Part shown: in pieces, positions 50,101 through 60,436 of the stretch
How the letters are laid out: each line of letters opens with the position of its first letter
Position numbering within the stretch: the stretch's first letter is position 1
Assembly (NCBI GenBank): GCA_009617715.1
Contig: VTFK01000221.1
Coordinates: forward strand, 558,001 to 622,000
Reading direction: 5' to 3'
Length of the DNA: 64,000 bases
Source: Plectrocnemia conspersa
Taxonomy: Eukaryota > Arthropoda > Insecta > Trichoptera > Polycentropodidae
The notes under the pieces: generated by a model
Databases searched by the model: none
Told to the model about the DNA's origin: nothing
What the model saw: only the letters and a program-made list of their open reading frames with translations
Translations under genes and position numbers: made by a program

Positions 50101-53100
50101 ATGGTCGCTATTCCGACTCCTCGCTCTGTGGCTTCCAGAGCACACGGTACCGATATCTATAATTCGTTATTAACAAAATTATTTCCTTTACATAATAAAA
50201 TTAATTGATGATTGTAATAATCGTTACTTTTGAGATGATGTGTGCCAGAGGCGACCCTGGACACAATCGCGCAAGCACTCCTGCTAAGGCACACACCACA
50301 CCAATAACACGAGCGTTACCTTCGGATTCATCGCCTAGAATATAATAATATATTTAATATATATCCATTACTAATTAATTAAAATATTATTACCGATTAA
50401 TAATGACAAAGGTTTGGCGTCGGCGTCAAATACAAAACATAGATGATTCGGCTGACGGCTCTCAAGCGCTTCAATTTCTAAGTAATGATAATGTGCCTCT
50501 ACCTAAAAAAAATTAGACCGTAATAATTATTATAAGCTTTTTATCAGTTTTGCACTATTTGACATGTGTAATGTAAATATTGACTGATTTTAAACTGAAG
50601 GAAAAGTGACATTAGATAATAATAATCGTAACTTATGACAAAAAATCAGTGTTGGATATAGCTATGAATAAAACTTACTCTAGGGGGAACTTTAACGGTC
50701 GAAACAAACATCCGACTGGAACAAAATACCTGTAAAATAAATATTTTTAAAACATGTAGTTAAATAAACTTAAAAATAGTAAATATGTGTTTATTAAATG
50801 CTATTCAAAAATGGGACAATTTAAAAATTGACTGATTATATTATAATAAGATTGAGGCAATTGAGAAAACCACAATATTTTTTAAATCAATCTTGAGGTC
50901 TAAGACAGTATAAATATGTCTTATTCATAAAATAGCGTTTTTTGTGTACTTTCACCCGAAACATTAATCAATAGACATGGCTTAGAACAATCATATATAA
51001 GATGATTCAGAATAAAAATACTATAAAAAAATACTGAAATGAAAAGGAATTATTTATCACGGCTAGTTTGACAAAGTTATATTTGTTCAGTATATGTAGA
51101 AATGTCATATTTTTGATATATTATCACTTTGTGAAAAAATGCGATTGTGTTTAATGCCAAACTTTTTCGCAACATATTAGGAAATAATCTATTTTTAGAA
51201 AACTAGCAATGACATTAAATAAACACGCAATATTGAATTTTCTAATCTTATCAATCAGTCAACGCTCATTTTAACGCGATGACAGTTTGAATGGACATTT
51301 AAAATATCATATAAATATAAAAAAGATACTCACCAATACTCTGTTTTCTGTTTTAGTCTTATCTCCCCTCGTTTCCAAGCGTACCAAAGTTTTAAAATAT
51401 ATTGTTTTCCCTAATAAATTCGTAAGACTATCTGTTGAGGAAAATACAACAAAAAAACATTAGAAAGAGTGAATGAGTAACACAAAATTCACAGTAATCG
51501 ATGATGCATAAGTAGAACCGCAAACTGTTGATAAATTATATTTGATAATGGATCTATAGTAGCAGTAAAACAGGGATATCATTTCAGCTATTTCTAGGAG
51601 GGGCAAAAATTGGTCGTTTTTTTATTTCGATTTCATTAAGATTCACAGTATTTTTTTTCTGACTAAATTTAGAATCTACGACAAGAGCAATAAAATAGTG
51701 CCATCGCCTCCGCAGTGGAAAGCACGGTTATCTAGCGTTCATATTAAGACTATTTATAACAATAATGTGACTTACAATAAGTGAGAATCGAATGAAACAT
51801 ATATTTATAAACCAAATTTTGACGAATAGGAGAGCACAAAAAACAATTATCCCTTCTCAGAAGTCAAAATCCACATCAAAAGCAATAAAATCGTGTCGGC
51901 GCCGTTGCAGTGGGAGCGCTCAGTACCGAGAGTTCCCACTGCAACGGCGCCGACACGATTTTATTGCTTTTGACGTGAATTTTTGACTTCTGAGAAGTGA
52001 TAATTGTTTTTGCGCCCTCCTATTGACCAAAATTCGATTTAAATACAGTTCAACCAATACTCTCATATAATATATTATATTATGTAATATGTGAAAAGAT
52101 ACTTTAAAAATAGTGTATTATCAAAGTGCAGATAAACTATGGAGCAATATGCGAGATGTGAAGTCTGTCTGTACTTCTTCTGCTTATTTTCTCCTGTTGG
52201 CTTAATTTGTATTTTGGACTTGACCTAATAAAAGTTCTAAAACTATTATTAGTTTTAGAACTTTTACTAGGGTCTAATCAGTACTAATCTATACCGAAAA
52301 ATACACATTCGCTACAACATATCGTATATACTTGCATGTAAATAAATAATGATAAGTATGTAAATGTATATATTACTACGAATGAAAAAGGCTGAATTCA
52401 TATAATTTTACTAGCACCTGCCAGATAAATGATATTTTCACTAGTAAAAATATATAAGTACCGGTGAAAATGTATTTCGATATGATTTCACTGAAATGAC
52501 ATATTTTAAAAAATATTTTCGGATTAGATTCGACTGTTTATTTATAGGTTTCTTTTACCGAAATATGATTCATCAGCTTATGCTACTTTGGCGAGAATTG
52601 TCAGATCTGATGTCATTATTGAGGAAAGAATCAGATTCATTTTTAATGGGCTGCCGGCTATTTGCTTCAGGGAAAAATATTATTTTTAATAAATACACCA
52701 ATATTTTTAGATAGTAGTAGTAGTAACGTTAATAAACAACTTATATAAAAATTACTAGTTAGATTCAAACAGCAATAATAACAAATAATTATTAAATAAA
52801 TGATATGATATCATAAAGAGGAATAAGATAAATGGCTTTATAAATAAATAAAATATTAGTCACTGTAATGTTATAGATTTCATTCGCTTGTATGTATATT
52901 ATTTATAAAATAATTAAAAAGTTGCAATAGTTTAGTAATTTTGAGTTTTAGTTGACCGCCACTGTGCACGATACATGCATAAATAAACGACAGTAAATAG
53001 TTAATGTTTTGAATGAATTTATTATATATTCGTTCAGTTTTGGTGTTGAGCAGTGATTTCGATGAATGAAAATTGATCGGCTTTTATTGTGCAAAAAAAA

Positions 53101-53193
53101 TACGCGAAGCCGGATATGTATGGATATGGAATAGTAACGGTGTTGTATGTAAATACCGTTCCAGTCGGTGTTGAGGTGCGACTTTGTAGACAT
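41143..53193 (-). CDS. CARMIL: CARMIL, capping protein, Arp2/3 and myosin-I linker
   Basis: A leucine-rich-repeat protein (LRRC16 family) that uncaps actin barbed ends and works at the cell cortex. I chain 24 exons: 53193-53157, 51431-51334, 50729-50679, 50502-50394, 50334-50228, 50156-50029, 49958-49869, 49807-49560, 49493-49306, 49240-49163, 49098-48914, 48840-48692, 45423-45308, 45237-44819, 44757-44643, 44582-44443, 44379-44232, 44061-43908, 43842-43765, 43700-43542, 41828-41718, 41649-41527, 41258-41226 and 41156-41143. All phases agree, giving 1,025 residues. A PH-like N-terminus (VFCSSRMFVSTVKVPPR, HYHYLEIEALESRQPN) is followed by DVAWDIDTMYHSHNQ and about 16 LRRs (LSALVCALQYNRWF, LTHLDLSYNNL, SLRQFFTACLALEHLDLSHC, SLDISDCKL). 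Residues 848-864 (LHHLVKGRPRRTKTRAP) fit the capping-protein-interacting motif. The Pro/Ser-rich tail is shorter than in vertebrates. The last exons (41258-41143) are the least certain. Confidence 0.9.
42370..42490 (+). repeat. dispersed repeat in CARMIL intron 20
   Basis: Resembles 52565-52695 (same strand) and 61310-61450 (opposite strand). All three share a GCTA-TTTG-GAGAATTG-CAGA beginning and a CATTTTTAATG-CTG-GGTATTTG-like middle, with many differences. It is non-coding. Confidence 0.5.
45485..45600. repeat. dispersed repeat, copy in CARMIL intron 12
   Basis: Begins GGAATTGCAATACCGGTAGT and follows the same order of sub-blocks as 22245-22400. See that entry. Confidence 0.5.
46436..48380 (-). 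mobile_element. 5'-truncated LINE (Jockey-like reverse transcriptase) in CARMIL intron 12
   Basis: On the minus strand an open frame runs from about 48165 to the stop at 46476, roughly 560 codons with no stop. It contains the reverse-transcriptase blocks SYRPISLLPVASKIYEKII, EQFGFRNAHSATNQL, VFLDIAKAFDRVWHAGI, AGVPQGSILGPLLF, ALFADDTAILC (catalytic DD) and KYLGLTLDSKLSW. Upstream, DIDDEIIELNKVIKSSIERC and HLRYLWQNYHEKSVKRQLNK continue the protein in a different frame. The switch falls at a run of seven A/T at about 48166-48172. Similarity fades by about 48380, so the endonuclease half is missing. The 3' end after the stop is short and ends in an AATAATAATAAA-rich tail, typical of Jockey-type insertions. 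The element is antisense to nothing: it lies in the same direction as CARMIL. Confidence 0.88.
51610..52560. repeat. long foldback repeat, copy C (intron 1 of CARMIL)
   Basis: Third copy of the family at 5.5 and 29.9 kb. It contains the CTAGCACCTGCCAGATAAAT segment near 52410, the GTGAAAATGTATTTCGATAT segment near 52464 and the hairpin listed separately. It is about 950 bases and non-coding. Confidence 0.75.
51815..52034. repeat. long near-perfect hairpin inside repeat copy C
   Basis: 51877-51915 pairs perfectly or nearly so with 51934-51972 around an 18-base loop. The pairing continues with few mismatches to about 51815 and 52034, giving arms of roughly 100 bases. The inner stem is GC-rich (TCGTGTCGGCGCCGTTGCAG), unlike the AT-rich surroundings. 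Copies A and B have weaker versions. Confidence 0.88.
52565..52695 (+). repeat. dispersed repeat in CARMIL intron 1
   Basis: The most complete of three related copies (see 42370 and 61310), directly abutting the right end of foldback repeat copy C. It may be part of that larger element. Confidence 0.5.
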
Positions 53194-53300
53194 TTTGGCA
53201 GGTTAGTGTGGCGAAAGGGCGTCGGGACGGGCGGTTCGGGGGGCGGGGCCGCAGGCCATCGTGCCGCGCCCTCCTCCGCCCGCTGACAGGAGCTCGCTAT
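53194..53300 (-). promoter_or_regulatory. GC- and CpG-rich island over the presumed CARMIL promoter
   Basis: About 100 bases of very high GC immediately upstream of the CARMIL ATG at 53193, including a GGGCGG-type box on the plus strand (near 53229 and 53241). This is exceptional in a window that is mostly A/T. Position and composition suggest the promoter and 5' UTR. ATCGAT and TATCGG words follow at 53325-53340. Confidence 0.55.
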
Positions 53301-55279
53301 TTGCGCCTAGGGACGTGCACGCCGGTATCGATTATCGGTTTTAACGAGCGCTCGTTATTTCGAGTTCAGCGAGAAACAAATATAATAATTTTACAAATTA
53401 TAATTATAACAAAACAAATAATAATTAAAATGCATCGTTCATTATTTTACTTATTTTTTTATTTTTTCATTTTTATAAAGTATTTTATTAAAAGTAATTA
53501 AAATATTTAGATTTTTTTACATTAAACAACTGGTTTGTATAAGATAAAAATTAAGATACACACACTGACGATGGTGAGAAATACAACAGTTTTTTTTATT
53601 ATTTTTAAGCATGTGAAGCAAAATATATTATTATGGTTGAATCGTGTGAACTTAATTCAATTGTATGCTGAACTCTAAATTTAATTAGCACGCATTAGTG
53701 AATCTAAGGTGTGAAATTTATAAAAAAATACAGGTTATTGGTACATGAAAAATAATTGTTGCAGATATTAAATGCGATTTTTATGAATACAATTTATTAA
53801 CACTTAAAATATATAATTTACAATAATATGTATAGGTAGGTACTATTTAATAAGTGTCGAGATCTGAAAAATATTTTAAATGTTTTTATCAAATCAAACA
53901 TTTATTTGAAAACAAATAATGGCATCATAGACAAATTTAAATGTCGCTTTGCAAGACAAACCATTAAATGTTGCAGCTAGCATATGGTTGAAGATCCTCT
54001 TTTGGATACATGTCAATGTACAATATCCTGAGCATTCTAAAATTGTATTGAAAGTTGTTACGTCTGCAAAACTTGTTTTACATCCATGAGAATTATTAGG
54101 AAAAACTATAGACATAGCTTAGAAATTGCCTCTTCTTTAGGTATAACACAGTCTACAATTAAACCATAATGGGTCACATTATGCAATACATAGTCACTAT
54201 GTTTTTATATGATTTTATATTAACCAAGTTTAGCTTGATTTAAATTTATAAATTTGCTGAATGATCATTTGAATTTTCATGTTTCTTTAACGTGCAATTT
54301 AAATTTTTCGAGTTGTAATACTTTTACAACACTGGAACTGGTCTATTAGTTCTTTATATACAATTTTACACCATTTTTATGAATAGAGGTGGGTGATTTT
54401 TGTACATTTCCATAGATCAGGAAATGATGACATTTTGAGAATTATATCAAAACGTTTTAAAGGAGCAGAAAGGCTGACTTTGCAATTCTTCAAAATAAAA
54501 TCAGTAATCAAATAAGGCCTAGAAGAACGCCCCGTATTAAATTTATTAAAGCCGTATTTAAGATCTGAGCGTAATATCTTTCACTTATATATTTCTTATT
54601 TTTCACACATTGTTCAATATTTATTTCTGAAAAAACGTATTCTGAAATTTTGTTCGATTATGCGAGATTTACTCTATTTCCTTCTGTTTTTTTTTCGTTT
54701 TTCAGCTACAGATATTAGCGTATCTTTGCTTGATAGTTTGTATGATTGTAATTGAAATATTTTGGCACTTACCGAATATACATATTTATTTTGGACAACC
54801 TCACAACACTTTTTAAAGCTATTGAAAGCACAAAGTATTTTAAAATATTAAATGTCCTAGTGATTTTTAAAAAAGTATTGTTAAAAGTATACTCTTTGAT
54901 TAATGTTTAATTTTACACATATACTACTATAATTGAAAATATATTTGAAAAAAATCCGCATCTAGCTTTCGCAACGAATGTCTGACTTAGACTGATTAAA
55001 AAATCAACGATTTTTCATTGTCATTTTCGGACTAAAAATATTTTGTCACCAAATGAAGATGAAAGCTTGCATTCGCGTGCATTTTCAGAAACGTGTGCGC
55101 GTAATCGCCTCATTAACTTTTACAATACATTAAATCAAGCTCAACACTACAAATAAGTGTAAACGTGGAAACATTTTGAAGTGTAATGCATGTAACGCTT
55201 TGAACGTTTTTTTTCTACGGAAAGTGATTTACCTTTCATGTTTTCGTATTGGATTGCTAAAGAAAAACTATAATATTTC
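53301..55279. other. intergenic spacer between CARMIL and GLMN
   Basis: No gene seen on either strand. The open frame at 53894-54115 has no recognisable motif and an average AT-rich composition, so I do not call it. Confidence 0.4.
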
Positions 55280-55570
55280 ATCAAAAAAACTCTAACTGTC
55301 AATGGTGAGCACTATAGGCGCATAATATTCGATTATTTTAACACGAAATTGAATATATTGATGTGGACGACCTATGGTTTCAACGAGACTGTGCGACTGT
55401 CACACATCGGGTGCAACTTTAGATGTTTTGCTTGAAAAAGTTTCCAGGTCTTCAAACCTGAAACGTTGGAGTACCTTCCGAAATGTACAAAAAGACATCT
55501 AAAATTACATTGAAAGAACCAGCTGCTGCATAAAGTTCAGTTCGTCCGTTTTAATAATATTATTTTTCCT
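55280..55570 (+). pseudogene. degenerate mariner-like transposase fragment
   Basis: LTVNGEHYRRIIFDYFNTKL at about 55286-55345, then after a frame change DVDDLWFQRDCATVTHRVQL and, past a stop, FCLKKFPG. This corresponds to the central DDE part of mariner/Tc1-like transposases that reads roughly TVNG-RYR--L--F, DLWFQQDGA-CHTA and FPG. The catalytic Asp region is partly altered and the frame is broken. The upstream 55000-55270 may be further decayed element. Confidence 0.65.
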
Positions 55571-56272
55571 AATTTATAAAATACATTAAATGTTCGATTA
55601 ATAAAAAAATTTGAAGATGTTATTAAATTTGTATTTCTTTTTTATAAAGTTTAGAAATTAAAGTTGATATAAATTTTAAAATCTCATCTTGTGTATCCTG
55701 TTTTTTTCATATCAATCAATATTGGGATATTTAATCTATATAAATAAGTAGTTTACATGCATTTTATATATCTTGTTCTAAATATTCATCACAACATATA
55801 GGTACTTAGAATTGATTGATTCCAAATAATTATATTTGCCTTTAAATAATTGTGGAACTAAAAATTCTAACTAGATAAAATATACAGTTTTCGTGGTTAT
55901 TTTTAATTAAAAATTGATTATATCTTCAAATATTTAAATAATTTATGCTGTAAGTAATTTTATGTCTAGACTTAATTGACATATTTTTTTAAATGGCAAC
56001 TTTATTGTAACTGTCATTGTATTTGCGTGTCCGTCGACTTTTGCTCATCTTACGAAATGTTGATGAAAAACGTATTCTGTAAATGTAAGTATACGCCCTT
56101 ATCTTAGTAGAGGAACACAACTTATTTTTGAAATTTAGTTCGCGTTTTATGTTTGTTTAACGGTCTGATGCGTTCCATAAATTGTATAAAAAAAAACGTG
56201 GGCGGAGTTTTGAGTTTTTCTGTGTATAATTTTCAGAAACGTCGCGTGACATAGTTTAATAAATAAATAGAG
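55571..56272. other. upstream region of GLMN
   Basis: AT-rich spacer. The last 250 bases before the ATG at 56273 are the presumed promoter and 5' UTR. No unambiguous core element was found. Confidence 0.4.
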
Positions 56273-58015
56273 ATGGAAACTCCTTCGCAATTCTCGCAAG
56301 AGCTATTGGACGCCGTGAAAGCTCACTTGGACGCAGGGCAGTTCAAGGAAGCTTTGGAACTACCCAATGATAATAGATACGCGGCTGCTCTCAAAGATAA
56401 CTGCTGGGATCTGATCCCTTATTTGTTGAGTAGAATTGACAACGATACTATAATAAGATGGCCGGCGTTGCAACGGTGCTGTGAAAAATTGCTGTTGATC
56501 GTGGCGGAGAAAGCTAACGCTGAAGAAGTTTTATTAGAGCTGATCGAACGGGGAGAAGTAGCAAAGAACGATGCCCAATTCATCGCCATGCTTAAACCGC
56601 TGCAAACGGCTTTAATTAGAGCTACCAGCAAGAACGGTAGATCGTTTGAATGGTGTGTTAACACCATAACGGAATATATACGAAAGCTCGAGATACCCGA
56701 AGATAACGATCTGACTGAAAAATCTAAGTTATTGATGGATTGCGATGAAAATGCACGACGTATATTAAAAGTATACAATGAACTACCTATATTTTATGAT
56801 TATTTTTTAGATCAGATCTCTAATAATAGAAATAAGTCGGTAATCAAAGATGTTATGGTTTGTTTTTTGATTGATCTATTAGGCAAACCTTTCGCATATC
56901 TAGATATGGAGTTTGATGGAAAAACAAAGCCTCAATCTCGCGTTTTAGTTGAACAAATCTTCAAAGATCTCTGTAGTATAAATGAAGATCTATTTAAGTT
57001 TTTGCCGTACATTAGAACTAAATGTAATCCCCCTAAAAAGTCTAATAAAAACGGCGTTTATGAAGATGCGTCGCTTGATATTTTTCTCATGGATGAAAAA
57101 CTTTCTCCGGTCAGCTTAGGAGTACTTTATTATTTATTACTATCGGAAAAACTTTCAGCACCCCTCTTGCCTCAGATATATTCAGTTGATTATATATTTC
57201 AAGAAGTTTTATTCCTTGCTGTATATTTATTAAAGCAAGATACTAGTTTAATTCAGTACAAAGGTTTAAAACTATCGAGAGCTTTAACTGATCGACTTCC
57301 AAATTTGTCATCATCTGCTTTGCTCGTTTCTTCTGAATATAATAATTTTGTGCGAGTTCTTTGCGTAACTGCAGTTTACAGTAGCTCAGAATTGGTAAGA
57401 AAAGGCTCAGTGGTATTGTTGAAAGATTACATATTGAAATTCGACGATCAAGGTCGGTTTATGATAATCAAGAAACTGATACCCACCTTACAACATTCTG
57501 GGATCAAAGGTTACATTGTCAATATATATAAAGATGTATTATTAGAATCACGTATAAATCAAAGCGACGGAGTGATTTGGTTCATTGGTAAACATCTTCA
57601 AGAGTTTCTTCGGATTGTCTGCGAGTTGCAACACGGTGCTGAAACCGATCTTGTCGAATGGGCCGATTATGTCATTTCAGTATTGAATTTGTTGCGATTT
57701 TTAGCATTGAAAGATTCGGAATCTAACGACACTGGTTTTTGGGATTGCATGAAATACATCGAAGAAGATTATCTTGTAACATTGAAGAAAGGCTTGGAGA
57801 TATCAAGAGCTCATTATGAAGTCAAATTACGCGATCTTAGCAACGAAAATAAGGAAATGCCAAAGATGTCTATTACCGTATCGGGATCTGTTTTAAATAA
57901 TCTACCGAATAAAAATCAAAAAGAAGTTATAAACTCAGGCTTAAACGCTTTACATCTGATCGATTGCTTGTTGTCGCGTCTACAAGAATGCATCAGTGCT
58001 CGTAAACAAACATAA
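56273..58015 (+). CDS. GLMN: glomulin (FKBP-associated protein, RBX1 inhibitor)
   Basis: Glomulin is a HEAT-like helical-repeat protein that binds the RBX1 RING domain and blocks cullin-RING ubiquitin ligases. It is a single uninterrupted 580-residue frame (human 594). The start METPSQFSQELLDAVK is the first ATG after a short leader and fits the alignment: CWDLIPYLLSRI matches human GWNLVGPVVRCL. The C-terminal RBX1-binding half is well conserved. GAETDLVEWADYVISVLNLL matches GAETDLLQNSDRIMASLNLL, and GLEISRAHYEVKLRDL and MSITVSGSVLNNLPN match the human equivalents. The coding region has no intron, unlike its neighbours. No poly-A or target duplication signals a retrocopy, and the next gene follows closely. 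The presumed cleavage signal AATAAA is at 58036-58041. Confidence 0.92.
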   Translation: METPSQFSQELLDAVKAHLDAGQFKEALELPNDNRYAAALKDNCWDLIPYLLSRIDNDTIIRWPALQRCCEKLLLIVAEKANAEEVLLELIERGEVAKNDAQFIAMLKPLQTALIRATSKNGRSFEWCVNTITEYIRKLEIPEDNDLTEKSKLLMDCDENARRILKVYNELPIFYDYFLDQISNNRNKSVIKDVMVCFLIDLLGKPFAYLDMEFDGKTKPQSRVLVEQIFKDLCSINEDLFKFLPYIRTKCNPPKKSNKNGVYEDASLDIFLMDEKLSPVSLGVLYYLLLSEKLSAPLLPQIYSVDYIFQEVLFLAVYLLKQDTSLIQYKGLKLSRALTDRLPNLSSSALLVSSEYNNFVRVLCVTAVYSSSELVRKGSVVLLKDYILKFDDQGRFMIIKKLIPTLQHSGIKGYIVNIYKDVLLESRINQSDGVIWFIGKHLQEFLRIVCELQHGAETDLVEWADYVISVLNLLRFLALKDSESNDTGFWDCMKYIEEDYLVTLKKGLEISRAHYEVKLRDLSNENKEMPKMSITVSGSVLNNLPNKNQKEVINSGLNALHLIDCLLSRLQECISARKQT

Positions 58016-58035
58016 ATTCTGTATTCTTACATATT

Positions 58036-58041
58036 AATAAA
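58036..58041 (+). terminator. polyadenylation signal AATAAA of GLMN
   Basis: A canonical hexamer 21 bases after the GLMN stop. It is early, but followed by T-rich sequence, and the COQ9 gene begins only about 150 bases farther on. Confidence 0.6.
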
Positions 58042-58185
58042 ACACTTCCTTATAGATCTATTTTTTATTTATTATCGGAACTTGTTGATTAAATTATATT
58101 TTATATTTATTTTAAGTCGGATTAGGTGTAAATCGAACACCTCTATTTCTTTCGAGGGTATCGCTCAATAGATTCTTATCGAGCA

Positions 58186-60273
58186 ATGCTCAAGAAGCTA
58201 CTTCCCGAATCTCAAGAAGATCATCATTCGTCGGCGAGAGACGATGAAGCTTACTTGAACGAAGTTAAAAATAAAATTTTATCGGCATCAATGAGCTTTG
58301 TCAATGAATCAGGATGGACTCATGAATCTATTGGACGCGGAGCTGAGGCAGTCGGATACGTTTCAACGGTTCATGGAATGTTTCCACATGGAGCTGCTCA
58401 TTTAATACATCATTTCACTCTAAGCTGCAATGCTGATTTAGTAAGCAAGATTAAAGAGGTATTATAATAAAACATTTATCTATAATCTTTGATGGTTTAT
58501 CAATGCTAATCTATTTTTTATTAATTCTTAACAAATTTATCGTATCACATCTGTTGAAAATAAATGGGTATAAATAATATAAATGAACTATATTTATTTT
58601 TCATGGAAAATATAATTTATTCATTAAATTTGAAAAGTATTAAAACTATATATTAAAAATTTATAAATCATGATTTAAAAAAAAAATCGTTACTGGACGG
58701 TTTTATGCCGGCCACCGCTGCGCTGCATATATACAAGCACACATATTATGAAGCAATTTGGCGCATGCGTAAAAGTAGTCTTTAACACTCGACCGACCGA
58801 CGGGTATTCATTGTGTTTCATAAAATAATATCATAACTTTTGAATTAAAAAATATCAACTGTTTTCACTTGTATTGGTACATATGTTAAAATTATTTTAT
58901 CAGTGATTTTCAATCTGTGGGTCACATAAGATTAAAATTAAAATCATAAGATTCGTTTCTAGTTTAAATACATATTTGCGAATAAACCAAATATTTTGAA
59001 ACTCGGTATAAAAAAAATAAAAATAAATAATGTTAACACTACTTTTGGTATTCGTGTGCAAACCTAGCGTTGGCCTGTCACTAATCGACCAGTACCATTT
59101 ATTCGTTTAATTAAAAAAATATTAGAACCATATGTTCTTTACAACTATAAAACATTGACTATGACAGTATAATTTAGAGTTAATATTACATTCATTTAAA
59201 GTTGAGTTTTATAATATATATCATGATTTAAAAAAAAATCTGTTACTAATCGCATTTGGTTATTTTGCTTATTATTTTTAATAAAAAATAAACACAAAAT
59301 ATTTGTGCTGTATCTTGCAGTGCATGCTTTATGTACATCTTAAGCGACTGAGGAGTGCGTTCTTGATTGTGGCTTGAATCTGTTAACCCTGGCATCTGGC
59401 GGAGGGGAGGGGGTTCTCAGAATCCAAACTTCATCAATTTAAATGACATGTCGAAACTTCCATCGATGAGTCATCTCTTATCTTATTTTATTTAGAAGCG
59501 GTTTGTCATGGCACACGTGATCGCCACATATAGTACATTTTATTTGCCACAAAGATAATATAAACTGATTTATAAATAAGATTTGAAATGTTTACTTACT
59601 ATTTAATATATTATTTCTAAACACGCGACCTTCTACAATGTAGAAGGTCGATTTTTAGAATCTACATTATTAAAAATCACTGTATCATATATAATTTTGC
59701 TTTACAGAAATCTAAGACAGTCAATGATCAGAATCGTGTCAAATTTTTAGAAGATTCGATAGTGACGAGATTGGAGATGCTCAATCCTTATAGGCAATCG
59801 TGGAGCAATGCTTTATCTAAAATGGTCGGAAGTCAGATGGGTCCAAATCATATTGAAGCATTATTGTCACTATCTGATGATATTTGTTATTATGCTGGCG
59901 ATCGTAGTGTTGATGTAAATATAACTAGTACATATGTATATATACATCTATTACAAATCTTTTAAATATTAAATCGATTTACAGTCACATTGGTATTTAC
60001 GCCGAGGAGCTATCGCTGCTATCTACCAAGCTAGCGAATTACACTGGTTGGGAAACGATAGTAAGAGCTCGGAAGTTGCTCTTGAAGAAACGCGTAAATT
60101 TACTTCTAATCAATTGAAATGCGCAACTACTTTGTATCAAGCGCCGGAGTTGCTATCAGCTTTTTTTTCCAAACAGTAATATATATTTTATTTTATATTA
60201 CATAAAATATTATTTGATAATAATATTTATTTCTATTATTTTTAGGTTCAAAACGTCATTCCGATCAACTTGA
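58186..60273 (+). CDS. COQ9: COQ9, ubiquinone biosynthesis protein
   Basis: COQ9 is a lipid-binding mitochondrial protein that supports COQ7 in coenzyme Q synthesis. Four exons chain in phase: 58186-58458, 59708-59914, 59985-60175 and 60246-60273, giving 232 residues from the ATG at 58186. Family landmarks are ILSASMSFVNESGWTHESIG (human [20 protein letters not shown]), GAEAVGYVSTVHGMFPHGAA, HHFTLSCNADL, RVKFLEDSIVTRLEMLNPY, LLSLSDDICYYAGDRSVD and SHWYLRRGAIAAIYQASELH (human FNWYTRRAMLAAIYNTTEL). The N-terminus MLKKLLPESQEDHHSS is not a good transit peptide. A better one, RVSLNRFLSSNAQEATSRIS, is readable just upstream and across the same bases in another frame. So either an upstream exon is missing from my model or a base is lost. 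It ends FFSKQFKTSFRST. The C-terminus is short compared with human. Confidence 0.88.
59626..59650. repeat. perfect 12-bp palindrome with 1-base centre (COQ9 intron 1)
   Basis: CGACCTTCTACA at 59626-59637 and its exact reverse complement at 59639-59650, the same design as the 22-bp palindrome at 3519. Function unknown. Confidence 0.85.
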
Positions 60274-60436
60274 AGAGATAAAATGTTGATATTCATATTT
60301 TTATTAGGTGTATAAGGTAAAGGAAGGTGCACAGTACTTAAATGTTGAAAAATAGTTTATTTTATAAGTAAATTGTTATATTCTTTATTACTTTTTTTAA
60401 TATATTTAACTTCAATAAATTTAAAATGTACAAGTT

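Noticed and set aside
53089..53501. Plus-strand open frames of 65 and 97 codons over the GC-rich island
   Set aside because: Composition driven by GC-rich and then AT-rich tracts, with no motif; the island is better explained as the CARMIL promoter and first exon on the other strand.
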